Source: Pseudomonas sp. 7SR1 (lineage in GTDB: Bacteria > Pseudomonadota > Gammaproteobacteria > Pseudomonadales > Pseudomonadaceae). Taken from it: DNA of 64,000 nucleotides. Position numbers and translations under genes: made by a program. The notes below the pieces were generated by a model, which saw nothing but the letters and a program-made list of their open reading frames with translations, was not told the DNA's origin and did no database searches. The stretch's first letter is position 1. The number at the start of each line of letters is the position of its first letter. The stretch lies in the NCBI RefSeq assembly GCF_900156465.1, contig NZ_LT707064.1, forward strand, positions 4,541,001 through 4,605,000, written 5' to 3'. This document shows, piece after piece, positions 44,219-54,167 of this stretch.

Positions 44219-44470
44219 TGGACCCCCCTGCTCGGGGCGACTCTTTTCTGGAGCTTAGATCAAGCCAGGCGAAGCCGTGGTTTTCCTTTTGCAATTCAAT
44301 GAAAAAGCTCATCTGAAAAGCGGTCTGCCAAAAATATGGCAGCGAAATCCCGGCGTCCGAAGTACGTCCGCAAGCTGCCAATGACCATCCCCTCAGGAGG
44401 CGTGGTGACGGTCGGGCGTCGCGAAGGCGAGCATCGACAATCCATCAGGATCAGGACCCGCCCCTGGATG

Positions 44471-46912
44471 TCAGTTGCCCCCCTCCCCGATCGGCTGCAG
44501 CGCCCCGGAGGGCTCAGGCTTTTTTGCGAAGAGTCGCTGGGGCAACAGGAAGTAAGCCAGCGCCGGCAGCAGGATCAGGGCGCCGAGCATGTTCACCAAG
44601 AACATGAACGCCAGCAGGATGCCCATGTCGGCCTGGAACTTGATCGGCGACCAGGCCCAGGTTGCCACGGCGATGGCCAGGGTGATGCCGGTCAGCAGCA
44701 CCACCTTGCCGGTGAACAGCAATGCCCGGTAGTACGCCTCGGACAACGAGGCGCCGGCGCGCATGTGCACCAGGATGATGCTCAGCACGTAGAGTGCGTA
44801 GTCGACGCCAATCCCCACGCCCAGGGCGATCACCGGCAAGGTGGCCACCTTGACGCCCATGCCGAGTCCGACCATCAGCGCCTCGCAGAGAATCGACGTG
44901 AGCACCAATGGCAGCACCGCGGCGAGTACCGCGCGCCAGGAGCGGAAGGTTACCCAGCAAAGCAGGACAACGGCGCCATAGACCCAGAACAGCATCTCGC
45001 GCATGGCCTTCTTGACCACAATGTTGGTGGCGGCCTCGATCCCGGCGCTGCCGGCGGCGAGCATGAACTTGACGTCCGGCAACTGCTGCCGGGCGATGAA
45101 GGCTTCGCTGGTTTCCACCACCCGTTGCAAGGTGTCGGCCTTATGGTCGGCCAGGTACACGTAGAGCGAGAGCACCGAACAGCCCTGGTTGAACAGTTCT
45201 CGGGGCGCCCGGGTCTGTACCGCGCCAAGGGCGCCGTCGTTGGGAATCAACTCGTACCACTTGAAGTTGCCCTCGTTATAGCCGGCGGCGGCGATCTTGC
45301 TCAGGGCGGCCATGGAGTTGGTGGACTCCACGCCCGGCAGTTGTTCCAGTTGCCAGGCCAGGGAATCGACGGCAGCCAGGGTCGGATAGCGGGTGCACTG
45401 GTCTTCCGGAGTTTTCACCATCACCACGAAAATGTCCGAACTGGCCGCATAGTTTTGCGTCATGAAGGCCGCATCGCGGTTATAGCGTGAGTCCGGCCGC
45501 AGTTCCGGCGCGCCGGGATCCAGGTCGCCCACCTTCAATTGCAGGCTGACGGCGAACCCGCCCACTGCCAGCGCCAGGCCAACCAGGCAGGCCGAGCACG
45601 CCCAGGAACGCTGGGTGAACAGATCGAGGAAGCGCCAGAACGGATGCCTGACGCTCGCAGCCAACTCGGCCGTTTCCGTACGCAGGCTGCGTGCCGCCGC
45701 CTTGGCACCGACCCCGACATAACTGAGCAGAATCGGCAGCAGGATCAGGTTGGTGAAGATCAGCACCGCCACACCGATGCTGGCGGTGATCGCCAGGTCC
45801 TGGATCACCTGGATCTTGATCACGATCAGCACAGCGAAGCCCACGGCATCGCAGAGCAACGCGGTCATGCCAGCGGCGAACAGACGACGGAAGGTGTAGC
45901 GCGCGGCAATCACCCGGTGGGTGCCACGACCGATGTCCTGCATGATGCCATTCATTTTCTGCGCGCCATGGCTCATGCCGATGGCGAATACCAGGAAGGG
46001 AACCAGCGCCGAATAGGGATCCAGGTCGTAACCGAGGCTGGCGAGCAGGCCGATCTGCCAAAGCACAGCCACCAGCGAGCAGAGCACCACCAATGCCGTG
46101 CTGCGCGCACAGCGGGTGTACCAATAGAGCACCGCCACCGTCACCAGCACCGCCACCACGAAGAACAGCAGCACCTGGGTCAGGCCGGCGATCAGGTCGC
46201 CGATGATCTTGGTGAACCCTGTGATATGGATCTGGATCCGCGCGCTCTGGTACTTGTCGCGCAACGCTTCCAACTGCCGGGAGAACTCGCCGGCGTCCAG
46301 CGCCTTGCCGGTCGCCGGGTTGATCTCCAGCAACGGCACGAAGATCACGCTGGACTGAAAGTTGGCCGCCACCAGTTGGCCGATCTCGCCGGAACGGGCG
46401 ACGTTGGTGCGCACCTCGTCCAGGCTGGTCGGCGAGCCGTCGTAGCTGTCCGGGATCACCGTGCCGCCATCCAGTCCCTCTTCGGTCACGGCGGTCCAGC
46501 GGGTGGTCGGTGTCCACAATGACTTCATATAGGGCTTGTCGACACCGGGCAGCAGATAGATTTCGTCGTTGAGCCGGGCCAGGGTGTCGAGGTAGTCCTT
46601 GTCGAAGATACTGCCGTCCTTGACCTCCACGGCGATGCGGATCGAATTGCCCAGACCGCTCAGTTCGCTGCGTTGTTCGAGGAAATGGGCGACATAGGGA
46701 TGGGACGTCGGGATGGTCTTCTCGAAACTGGCATTCAACCCGATCTTGCTGGCCTGGTAACCCAGTACCAGGGTCGCCAGCAGGCAGAGCAGGATGACCC
46801 AGGGCCGGTGATTGAAGATCGCCCGCTCGCCCAGGTTGCCGGAGCGCGGGTCGAAGTCCTCCAGGCGGGCGGTCACCACTTGCTGTTCGAGGGCGGGATT
46901 ATGGTCGTTCAC
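44471..46912 (-). CDS. MMPL-type RND superfamily transporter
   Basis: The 813-residue protein has the RND layout of the hydrophobe/amphiphile lipid-transport branch. A first helix (about 38-57), a large periplasmic loop, a five-helix sterol-sensing-like bundle (about 225-420, including PFLVFAIGMSHGAQKMNG), and the same pattern again in the second half (to about 800, with GVGIGVDYALYVLS) are visible. Unlike HAE pumps it needs no adaptor in known cases and often moves lipids or hopanoids. It follows the YCF48-like gene by 43 bp and belongs to the sigma-54-linked row that starts with calA. Confidence 0.87.
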   Translation of the reverse strand: MNDHNPALEQQVVTARLEDFDPRSGNLGERAIFNHRPWVILLCLLATLVLGYQASKIGLNASFEKTIPTSHPYVAHFLEQRSELSGLGNSIRIAVEVKDGSIFDKDYLDTLARLNDEIYLLPGVDKPYMKSLWTPTTRWTAVTEEGLDGGTVIPDSYDGSPTSLDEVRTNVARSGEIGQLVAANFQSSVIFVPLLEINPATGKALDAGEFSRQLEALRDKYQSARIQIHITGFTKIIGDLIAGLTQVLLFFVVAVLVTVAVLYWYTRCARSTALVVLCSLVAVLWQIGLLASLGYDLDPYSALVPFLVFAIGMSHGAQKMNGIMQDIGRGTHRVIAARYTFRRLFAAGMTALLCDAVGFAVLIVIKIQVIQDLAITASIGVAVLIFTNLILLPILLSYVGVGAKAAARSLRTETAELAASVRHPFWRFLDLFTQRSWACSACLVGLALAVGGFAVSLQLKVGDLDPGAPELRPDSRYNRDAAFMTQNYAASSDIFVVMVKTPEDQCTRYPTLAAVDSLAWQLEQLPGVESTNSMAALSKIAAAGYNEGNFKWYELIPNDGALGAVQTRAPRELFNQGCSVLSLYVYLADHKADTLQRVVETSEAFIARQQLPDVKFMLAAGSAGIEAATNIVVKKAMREMLFWVYGAVVLLCWVTFRSWRAVLAAVLPLVLTSILCEALMVGLGMGVKVATLPVIALGVGIGVDYALYVLSIILVHMRAGASLSEAYYRALLFTGKVVLLTGITLAIAVATWAWSPIKFQADMGILLAFMFLVNMLGALILLPALAYFLLPQRLFAKKPEPSGALQPIGEGGN

Positions 46913-46955
46913 GTCAGGCTCCGAATACGGCCACGAGGGCTCAGGCGAGTTGTGT

Positions 46956-48047
46956 TCAGCGTTGCGCCGGGGAAAGGTCGGGATCGAGGCGGGTCACGCC
47001 GCCCAGGCCGACGCAGATCAGGCTGCCGTCCGGAGCCGCCACCAGACCGGCGACCGAAGTGCCGGCCGCAGCGGCCAGGGGCCGGAAACGACTGCCGCCA
47101 CCGGGGCTGAGCAGCAGGTCACCGCCCTGGCTCGCCAGGACCGACGCGCCATCACCCAGGCGGGTCGAGGCGGACAAGGCCGACTCCAGGCCGGTGTCCA
47201 TGCGTCGCCAGCTAGCTCCCTGGTCGCCCGACCAATACGCATTGCCTCGCAGCCCGAATGCCAGCAACTCGCCGTTGGCGCTGCCCTGCACGCCGAAGAA
47301 ACTGCCGGGGTAAGGTGACTCCAGGGAGTGGAAGCTGGCCCCGTCGTCCGTAGAACGCAGCAGCAGGCCTCGCTCACCGACAATGAACAACGCGCGACCG
47401 GCCGCCCGGATGCCGTACAGGTTCAGCCCTTCGGGGTTGTCGACCTGTTGCATCCAGGGCTGCCAGTTCTGCCCTCCGTCCTGGGTCCGCAGGATGAGGC
47501 CATAGGCACCCACCACATAGCCATTGCGCGCGTCGCTGAAGTACAGGTCGAGGAACGGCTTGTCCGGACCGTCCGCCACCAGCCGTTCGGCGTCCTTCAA
47601 CCGCTGGACGTCTTGCCGTTGGCGGGCCAGAAATAGCGCTTGCTGCGCGGCTTCGATGCCGTCCAACTGCCTGGTCCAGGTTTCACCGCCGTCGCGGCTG
47701 TGCAGCACCACCCCCATGTGGCCGACCGCCCAGCCCTGCTGCGGATCGACGAACTGCACCGCCGTCAGGCTGACGCTGACCGGCACCTCGGCCTGGCGCC
47801 AGCGCTTGCCGGAGTCGTCGGAGAGCAGGACGATCCCCCGCTCCCCCACCGCCACCAACCGTTCGCCCGCGCGGGTCACCGCCAGGAGCACGGCACGGGG
47901 TGCCTTGGCGCTACGCATGGCCGGTTGATCCAGCAACACGGGTGTAGGACTGGCCAGCGTCCAGCCCGATACCAACAGCAAGGTCAGCATCATGCTCAAC
48001 AACCGGGCCGCCGACCGCCCTCGCCTCAGTGAAAATGTCCCGATCAT
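46956..48047 (-). CDS. YCF48-like beta-propeller exported protein
   Basis: The 363-residue protein has a signal peptide (about 10-33) and repeated BNR/Asp-box units such as SRDGGETW, TQDGGQNW, STDDGASF and SGDQGASW. These are spaced through the mature part as in HCF136/YCF48 photosystem assembly factors. In Pseudomonas such proteins are encoded with MMPL, DUF1329 and DUF1302 genes, and no photosystem exists. A periplasmic binding or scaffold role for the transport system is inferred. The start at 48047 was chosen because it begins the signal peptide. Confidence 0.83.
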   Translation of the reverse strand: MIGTFSLRRGRSAARLLSMMLTLLLVSGWTLASPTPVLLDQPAMRSAKAPRAVLLAVTRAGERLVAVGERGIVLLSDDSGKRWRQAEVPVSVSLTAVQFVDPQQGWAVGHMGVVLHSRDGGETWTRQLDGIEAAQQALFLARQRQDVQRLKDAERLVADGPDKPFLDLYFSDARNGYVVGAYGLILRTQDGGQNWQPWMQQVDNPEGLNLYGIRAAGRALFIVGERGLLLRSTDDGASFHSLESPYPGSFFGVQGSANGELLAFGLRGNAYWSGDQGASWRRMDTGLESALSASTRLGDGASVLASQGGDLLLSPGGGSRFRPLAAAAGTSVAGLVAAPDGSLICVGLGGVTRLDPDLSPAQR

Positions 48048-48129
48048 GTCCGCTCCCGTCACTGCATGAAAATTATCCAGCCCCCAGCCAGGCGCACCGC
48101 TGCCCAGGCAGTGGCGCGCCTTGCAATGC

Positions 48130-49491
48130 CTAGCGCGAACTGTCGTTGGCCATGGCATCGGGGGTGAAGAACGAAGCCGACGGACGCGGATAACTCTGGT
48201 ACTGCACATCCAGGTCGTTGGCCGAGGAGTTCAGGAAGTAGGCGCCGGTTTCCAGGTTGTAACTGCCCCATTGCATCTGCGCGGTCAGTGCCGGCATCTC
48301 GGGGGCCAGCAGGGTCAGCGAGTAGTTATGCCGTCCCAGCTTGCCCTGGGCGTCGTAACCGTCGACCAGCAGCACTTGCCAGGAATCCTCATCCACGTAG
48401 TAGGTACGCTTGGGCACGACGTGACGCTTGCCTTCGCGCAGGGTGGCGCTCACGACCCAGACCCGATGTTTCTCCCAGCGCACCAGGTCGGGATTGAGGA
48501 AGCCCGGCTTGACCAGGTCGTCACTCCTGGCCGCTGCGCAGCGGTTGTTGTTGTACGGCACCAGCAGTTCTTTCTTGCCTTCCAGCTTCAGCTCGTAACG
48601 GTCGGTCGGGCCGAAGATCATGAAGGCTTCGTCGAAGAAACCGACGCCGGAGGTGACGAAGTCCGGAGTGTCATAGGCGATGTTCGGTGCGCGCCGTACC
48701 CGGCGCTGGCCGACCAGGTACTGCCAGGCAGCACGTTTTCCAGGATCCATGTCCCAGTGGGTCATCAGGCCTTCGCCCGCCTTTGAAGAGGGCAATTCCG
48801 TGGACAGCTTGCCGATCCGGAATTTGCCGGCGAACGTTTCGAGGCTGCCTTCCTTGAAGTAGTACGGATCCTGGTACCAGAAACGGGCCCGGGTAGCCTG
48901 GATCTTCTTGCCGCCGGCGGTCATCAGCCAGGTGTCGAACGGCGCATAGAAGGTGTCGGCGCCCTGCCAGGACAATCGATAGTTCCACAGGGCCTCGGTA
49001 CCGTTCTGCGGCAGCGGGAACGGAATCCCGCCGTAGGCACCGCTGACTTTCTCGGTTTCCACATCAACGGTGGCCCGGGTCGCGTTCTGCAGGGTGTTGT
49101 CATATACCCACTGCGGGGCGGCGGCACTGCGGTGGGTCGGATAGACGTCCAGGCGATAGCCCGGGTATTTCTGCATCAGGGCCTTGGTGCCCTCGGCCAA
49201 CAGGTCGGAGTATTGCGCCATGTTCGCGGCGCTGACCGAATACAGCGGTTTCTCGGAGGCAAATGGATCGGCGCGTTTGTCGCCGTTCTTGTAACCGGCG
49301 GGCACCTGGGTGTAGCCGCCTGTCCATGCCGGGATGCTGCCGTCCTTGTTGCCTGCACGCTCGGCGCCCATGGGGGTGAGGTCTTTGTTCAGTCGTGCCG
49401 CCTGCTCGGGGGACACCGCCGCGTGCACGAAACCAGTGCTCGACAAGGCAATGACCAGGGCCGCAATACGCAAGGAAAATAGGCTTTGCAT
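48130..49491 (-). CDS. DUF1329 family exported protein
   Basis: The 453-residue protein has a signal peptide (about 1-24, cleaved near HAA). It has the DUF1329 hallmark segments: LTPMGAERAGNKDGSIPAWTGG near the mature start (given by its Gly/Pro/Trp positions), GLMTHWDMDPGKRAAWQYLVGQRRVRRAP (key Trp/Asp/Gly/Arg) in the middle, and a YYVDEDSWQVL segment near the end. The family has a LolA/LolB-like fold and may carry a hydrophobic ligand across the periplasm. It lies 82 bp upstream of the YCF48-like gene and 18 bp after the DUF1302 gene. Confidence 0.9.
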   Translation of the reverse strand: MQSLFSLRIAALVIALSSTGFVHAAVSPEQAARLNKDLTPMGAERAGNKDGSIPAWTGGYTQVPAGYKNGDKRADPFASEKPLYSVSAANMAQYSDLLAEGTKALMQKYPGYRLDVYPTHRSAAAPQWVYDNTLQNATRATVDVETEKVSGAYGGIPFPLPQNGTEALWNYRLSWQGADTFYAPFDTWLMTAGGKKIQATRARFWYQDPYYFKEGSLETFAGKFRIGKLSTELPSSKAGEGLMTHWDMDPGKRAAWQYLVGQRRVRRAPNIAYDTPDFVTSGVGFFDEAFMIFGPTDRYELKLEGKKELLVPYNNNRCAAARSDDLVKPGFLNPDLVRWEKHRVWVVSATLREGKRHVVPKRTYYVDEDSWQVLLVDGYDAQGKLGRHNYSLTLLAPEMPALTAQMQWGSYNLETGAYFLNSSANDLDVQYQSYPRPSASFFTPDAMANDSSR

Positions 49492-49509
49492 GGAAAATGA
49501 AACCTCTTA

Positions 49510-51168
49510 TTAGAATGTGGTTTTCACGTACACGGACACGAAATCGCGGTCGGCCAGGGACTGCGCGTAGCTGAAGTTGCCGTCCTCGCGCAGCCCGGCG
49601 CCGGTCTTGCCGAAGAAGTTCACGTAGTTGACGCCGAAGTCCCAGCGCTGCAGGTAGGTGGCCTTCAGCCCGATACTCCAGTCACCGGCGTGGGTATTGC
49701 CGAAGCCGGACTTGCTCACTGCCGATGAACGTCCATCGAGCACCACGCCAAAGCCCATGGGAACGCTCACGTCCAGCGCATCCGCCACCTGGAAGTAGGC
49801 AGGCTCGGCCAGCACCCGCAGCGCGGTGGCATCGCGGGTGGTGTTGGAGTCCAGGGCCGCGCGGTTTTCAGTGACACTGAGGGTCCGGTTCCAGGCCAGC
49901 TCGGCGAGGACCGAACCTCCGCCCCACAGCGCGTTGGGTGGCAGCAGGTAGATGGTCGACAGATTGACGTGGGCGGTCTTGCCTTTGGCGTAAAGCGCAT
50001 CGCCACTGTTGTCCGCCGCGGTCCCGGGCGTCACCACTTGCAGGTTGCTGACCAGGGGCGCGTCCCAACGCACCGAGGTCTCGCCGGCGAAGTTGAACGG
50101 GCCATACGCGGTCGAGAAGCTGACGCCCACGGTCTTGATGTCTTCGGCATAGACCTGGCGATAGGCGCCCAGGATCGGCAACCCGGTGGCAGCCGCCGCC
50201 GCGCCGTCGAGGTAGGCATAGAGCGCGCTCGGGGCCTTGTCATGATACTGGGCGGCATAGAAACCCAGTTCCAGTTCGGTGCCGTCGGGCTTGTAGCGCA
50301 GTTGCATGCCGCCCTGCCCCGAGTTCCGCGCCTCGATATCGGACGCATGCACGGTGGTATTGCCGAACACCTGGGTCCAGTCCCCGGAGCCTTCGCCGAT
50401 ACCGTCGTTGTCGCTCAGATAGCTGCCGGCACCCGGCAGATTGGAACGCTCCCACTCGAACTGGTAGTACGCCCCCACCGACAACTGCGGATTGATCTGC
50501 AATTGCCCGGACACCTGGTTGACCGGGCGCAGGATTTCCTTGAACTGGGTTCCCGGAACACTGAGCAACTTGACGACGTCGGTGGGGCCCTGGGCGGCGG
50601 CGATACCGTTGCCACCGTAGAACAGGCTCTCGCCGTAGATCAGGCTATGGCGCCCCAGGCGCAGCGTTCCCTGGCTCGAATCGCCGACATTGCCTCGCAG
50701 GAAGACAAAGGCATCGAGCAACTCGGCGTCGCGCCCGTGCAGTTCGCGGGTATCGTCGAGAAAATGCGGGTTGGCGCTGTCGTCGGTGTCCTGGTTATAG
50801 ATGTCGTCGTACCAGGCCGCCCCACTGATCCGCAGGCCATAGTTTTCCCGGCTCAGGTCCATTTCACTGAACAGGTCCAGGCGATTGGAGACCAGGCCAC
50901 GGCTGAAATTGCGATCGCCCTGGCTCTGGATCGAAGGATACAGGCCGCCCGCCGTCGGTGCGTTGATCAGCTTGTCGTCGGCACCGTGCAGGCGCCAGGC
51001 CTGGCTGTACTTGATGGTGTTGTCCCAACGCAGGCGCCATTCACTGTCGCCCAGATCTATCTGCGCCGCCTGGGACTGGGAAGCCAGGCTGGCCAGGCAG
51101 GCCGACAGCGCCAGGGCGGAACGCTTGAAACCCGGGTTGTAACGAAAGTTGCTCCGAGAGTTGCGCAT
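49510..51168 (-). CDS. DUF1302 family outer-membrane protein
   Basis: The 552-residue protein has a long signal peptide (about 1-35, cleaved near SQA). It is a beta-barrel-like DUF1302 protein with many alternating strands and a terminal Phe (VSVYVKTTF), the outer-membrane assembly signal. The usual WRLRWDNTIKYSQAWRL opening and NRLDLFSEMDLSRENYGLRISG region are seen (named by key aromatic residues). The start at 51168 lies 5 nt after AGGA; the ATG at 51180 is inside that site. It is followed by DUF1329 (18 bp) and preceded by calA (105 bp), consistent with one transcript. Confidence 0.88.
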   Translation of the reverse strand: MRNSRSNFRYNPGFKRSALALSACLASLASQSQAAQIDLGDSEWRLRWDNTIKYSQAWRLHGADDKLINAPTAGGLYPSIQSQGDRNFSRGLVSNRLDLFSEMDLSRENYGLRISGAAWYDDIYNQDTDDSANPHFLDDTRELHGRDAELLDAFVFLRGNVGDSSQGTLRLGRHSLIYGESLFYGGNGIAAAQGPTDVVKLLSVPGTQFKEILRPVNQVSGQLQINPQLSVGAYYQFEWERSNLPGAGSYLSDNDGIGEGSGDWTQVFGNTTVHASDIEARNSGQGGMQLRYKPDGTELELGFYAAQYHDKAPSALYAYLDGAAAAATGLPILGAYRQVYAEDIKTVGVSFSTAYGPFNFAGETSVRWDAPLVSNLQVVTPGTAADNSGDALYAKGKTAHVNLSTIYLLPPNALWGGGSVLAELAWNRTLSVTENRAALDSNTTRDATALRVLAEPAYFQVADALDVSVPMGFGVVLDGRSSAVSKSGFGNTHAGDWSIGLKATYLQRWDFGVNYVNFFGKTGAGLREDGNFSYAQSLADRDFVSVYVKTTF

Positions 51169-51273
51169 GGTGTTCCTCATTGTTCTTGTTGTGGGAAACA
51201 GATTCTTGGATCGACCTCTGGCCGGCACCACCGGCAAGGGCTGCACGTCAAAACGCGGCAAGCGGTACCTCGT

Positions 51274-52041
51274 TCAGATGTAGGTGGAGGCCAGCCCGCC
51301 ATCGACAGGCAGGTTGACGCCGTTGATCCAGCGCGACTCATCGGCGCACAGGAAGGCGATGACGGCCGCCACCTCATCGGCGTAGGCCGGACGTTTCATG
51401 CGGTGGGCATCGGCCGCGACGCGCTCCTGGCCGAGCATGCTGACGAAGTCACCGAGGATCGGCGTGAACACCGGGCCGGGGGCCACGCTGTTCATGCGCA
51501 CCGAGGTCTGCATGAACCAGGGCTGGGCCTGCAGGTAGGTCCAGACGATCAGGGCTTCCTTGAAATACTGGTAGCAGCTGTCAACCGGCACCGGATGTCG
51601 AGCCAGCCAGGCCTCGCCTTCGCCATACCCCTCGGTGCGCGCCAGGGCCCTGTGCAGTTCCAGCCGTTGTGGCCACTGGGCGCCGAGGATCGAGGCGACG
51701 TTGACGATGCTGCCCCCGGCACCGATGCGTGGCAGCATCGCCGTGCACAGATAACGCAGGCCCAGATAATTGACCTGGGCGACCAGATGCGGATCGGCAG
51801 TTCCCGGCACCCCGGCGATATTGCACAGGCCATCGAGAGCCTGCGGCAATTGGCGCACGGCGGCATCGATGGCTGTGGGATGGCTGAGATCGGCCTGGAT
51901 GAAACCGTCCAGGCTCAGGTTGGGCTCATTGCGATCCATGCCGATCACAATGGCTCCGTGGGCACGCAGGGTTCGGGCTGTTTCGGCGCCTATGCCGGAG
52001 GAGACTCCGGTCACGACGATCCTCTTGTTGGTCAGCTTCAT
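51274..52041 (-). CDS. calA: Coniferyl-alcohol dehydrogenase
   Basis: The 255-residue SDR has TGVSSGIG (11-18), NIAG (74-77), Ser117 and the catalytic Tyr157-x3-Lys161. It agrees with the Pseudomonas sp. HR199 CalA sequence as I recall it over nearly its whole length, including the GVPGTADP and MNSVAPGPVFTPIL segments, and in the 255-residue length. The enzyme oxidises coniferyl alcohol to coniferyl aldehyde with NAD(P). The start at 52041 was chosen by that match. A sigma-54 promoter (52137-52151) and a divergent sigma-54 activator gene control it, and the downstream row starts with DUF1302. Confidence 0.88.
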   Translation of the reverse strand: MKLTNKRIVVTGVSSGIGAETARTLRAHGAIVIGMDRNEPNLSLDGFIQADLSHPTAIDAAVRQLPQALDGLCNIAGVPGTADPHLVAQVNYLGLRYLCTAMLPRIGAGGSIVNVASILGAQWPQRLELHRALARTEGYGEGEAWLARHPVPVDSCYQYFKEALIVWTYLQAQPWFMQTSVRMNSVAPGPVFTPILGDFVSMLGQERVAADAHRMKRPAYADEVAAVIAFLCADESRWINGVNLPVDGGLASTYI

Positions 52042-52136
52042 ACGGGTTTCCCGATTCGCGCTTGTGCTGTGCCAGGGGGGCGCCAACCAAGCCATGTTGT
52101 TATTGCCGAATTAGTTAAACTCGGTAACTAGTTGTA

Positions 52137-52151
52137 GCAAGCGATATGCCA
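52137..52151 (-). promoter_or_regulatory. Sigma-54 promoter of calA (-24/-12)
   Basis: On the minus strand the sequence reads TGGCAT-ATCGC-TTGC, a near-perfect -24/-12 element with the invariant GG-N10-GC. The predicted transcription start near 52125 leaves an untranslated leader of about 84 nt before calA. The divergent gene encodes a sigma-54-dependent activator. Confidence 0.85.
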
Positions 52152-52249
52152 TCTAACGGAAATGACACAGCGACCGCTCAAGCACGGGACATTCAGCGAA
52201 TCAGGGGAATGACAGCGGAGAAACCGAAGCGGAACAGGACCAGGAAAAG

Positions 52250-52263
52250 TGATGATTTCATCA
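52250..52263. promoter_or_regulatory. Candidate activator binding site (UAS)
   Basis: TGATGA-TT-TCATCA is a perfect 6-bp inverted repeat centred about 130 bp upstream of the predicted calA start point, where XylR/DmpR-type activators bind. A second palindrome CTGCA-CTA-TGCAG lies at 52272-52284. Confidence 0.5.
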
Positions 52264-52307
52264 AATTCATGCTGCACTATGCAGATTATGATTATTCCTA
52301 TTAAGGA

Positions 52308-54149
52308 TTGGCGATGGCAGACAAGCTGATTTCCCTGGCGGAACTTTCTCGCGGAGCCCAGCAAAAACCGGTGCGCGGGGCCAGCGAGCAACTGCCCCCC
52401 GGCGCCGCGCCTACCCTGCAGGACCTGACGGAGTGCCTGCTGTTCAGCCCCGGCGATGGCCGCATCTGGCTCAATGGTGCACGCATGCTGTTGATGCACA
52501 ACAGCGGCATCGGTGCATTGCGCCGGGAACTGATCGAAAGCATGGGCCTGGCCCGGGCCCGCGGCATCATGCTGCGCACCGGCTACCATTGCGGCGCCCG
52601 GGACGCAGCGCTGATCAAGGAGCGTTTCCCCGAAGCCGATACCCTCGCCCTGTTCGCCGCCGGCCCGGTGATCCACGCCATCGAAGGGGCCGTCAAGGTC
52701 GAACCGGTACACTTCGAATTCGACATGAACCTGGGGACCTATTACGGCGAGTTCCTCTGGCATCATTCCAGCGAGGACGATGAACACATCGCCCAATACG
52801 GCATCGGCACCGAGCCGGCCTGCTGGATGCAGACCGGCTACGCCACGGGCTACACCTCGGCGATGGTGGGCCGGTTGATCGTCTACCGCGAGGTCGAATG
52901 CCGTTCCACCGGCTCGAATATCTGCCGCCTGATCGGCAAGCCCGCCGAAGAATGGGAAGACGCGGAACAGGACCTGGCCGATCTCAGCGCCGAACCCTTC
53001 GTCAGCAGCAGCGGACGCAGCACGACACCCCGCGGCGCTGCCGGCAGCGGCACCCTGCCGGCGAACCCGCAAGCCGATTCGGGGCCGGCCCAGGACGGCG
53101 ACATGGTGGGCATCTCCTCTTCCTTCAATGCCGCCTGTCACATGCTGCGCCGGGTCGCGCCTACCCAGGCGACCGTGCTGTTCACCGGTGAGTCCGGGGT
53201 CGGCAAGGAAATGTTCGCGCGGATGCTGCACCGCATCAGTCCGCGCCATGACGCCCCGTTCGTGGCCATCAACTGCGCGGCCATTCCGGAAAACCTGATG
53301 GAGTCGGAACTGTTCGGAGTCGAGCGCGGCGCCTTCACCGGTGCGACCCAGTCACGCGCCGGCCGCTTCGAGCGCGCCAACGGCGGCACGCTGTTCCTCG
53401 ACGAAATCGGTACCCTCAGCCTGGTGGCCCAGGGCAAGTTATTGCGCGCCCTGCAGGAAGGCGAAGTCGAGCGGGTCGGCGGCAGCCGCACCCTCAAGGT
53501 CGATGTGCGAGTGGTGGCCGCTACCAACGTCGATCTGCGTGCCGCGGCGCAGCGAGGGGAATTTCGCGAGGACCTGTTCTTTCGCCTGAATGTGTTTCCC
53601 ATCCACTTGCCGCCACTACGCGAGCGCAAGGAAGACATCCCGTTGCTGATGACGCACTTCCTGCATCGTTTCACGCGCCTGCATGGTCGCCAGATCAGTG
53701 GTTTCACGCCGCGCACCGCCGACACCCTGCTGGCCTACGACTTTCCAGGCAACATCCGGGAATTGCAAAACCTGGTCGAGCGCGGTGTGATCAGTGCGCC
53801 GGATGGCGGTGCGATCGACCTGGCCCACCTGTTCACCAGCGGTGAACGCCTGGCCCAGCCGATGTTTTCCATCGGCACCCGCGGCCAGTTGGCAGCGGCG
53901 CCGAACGACTCGCCCTCGTCTCAGCGCCCTATCCCAGCGCCCGTGCCTGCCGACGCAGGTATTGAGGCGATCCAGGCCTTGTTCGGTGGCAAGGACCTTA
54001 GCCGACTGTCATTGCAGGAAATCGAAGACACGATGATCGACCATTGCCTGAAAGAGGTGAAAGGCAACGTCTCGGAAGCGGCCCGCCGCCTCGGCCTGAC
54101 CCGAGCCCAACTGTCTTATCGTCTGTCCCGGCGCCCAGGCGGCAATTGA
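52308..54149 (+). CDS. Sigma-54-dependent aromatic-sensing activator (XylR/DmpR/MopR-like)
   Basis: The 613-residue protein has a XylR_N sensor (about 35-140), a V4R domain (about 145-210), an AAA+ ATPase (about 265-500: Walker A GESGVGKE 292-299, GAFTGA 339-344, FLDE 361-364) and a C-terminal Fis helix-turn-helix (about 570-610). The sensor keeps the zinc ligands at MopR spacing (Cys170, Glu193, Cys196, Cys204) and the phenol-contact His121 and Trp149. It should bind a phenolic ligand and then activate the calA promoter with sigma-54. It is divergent from calA and lies before TetR, esterase and calB. Coniferyl alcohol as ligand is inferred from context. Confidence 0.9.
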   Translation: MAMADKLISLAELSRGAQQKPVRGASEQLPPGAAPTLQDLTECLLFSPGDGRIWLNGARMLLMHNSGIGALRRELIESMGLARARGIMLRTGYHCGARDAALIKERFPEADTLALFAAGPVIHAIEGAVKVEPVHFEFDMNLGTYYGEFLWHHSSEDDEHIAQYGIGTEPACWMQTGYATGYTSAMVGRLIVYREVECRSTGSNICRLIGKPAEEWEDAEQDLADLSAEPFVSSSGRSTTPRGAAGSGTLPANPQADSGPAQDGDMVGISSSFNAACHMLRRVAPTQATVLFTGESGVGKEMFARMLHRISPRHDAPFVAINCAAIPENLMESELFGVERGAFTGATQSRAGRFERANGGTLFLDEIGTLSLVAQGKLLRALQEGEVERVGGSRTLKVDVRVVAATNVDLRAAAQRGEFREDLFFRLNVFPIHLPPLRERKEDIPLLMTHFLHRFTRLHGRQISGFTPRTADTLLAYDFPGNIRELQNLVERGVISAPDGGAIDLAHLFTSGERLAQPMFSIGTRGQLAAAPNDSPSSQRPIPAPVPADAGIEAIQALFGGKDLSRLSLQEIEDTMIDHCLKEVKGNVSEAARRLGLTRAQLSYRLSRRPGGN

Positions 54150-54167
54150 GCTTGCCGCGGGATTGGC

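Noticed and set aside
52059..52074. A second GG-N10-GC element (TGGCAC on the minus strand) just before calA
   Set aside because: It would start transcription only about 7 nt before the calA ATG, removing the ribosome site, and its -12 half reads AAGC; the element at 52137 fits far better.
49969..52131. A 720-codon open frame on the plus strand opposite DUF1302 and calA
   Set aside because: Antisense to two genes with clear family matches, and it runs across the sigma-54 promoter region; no domain is visible.
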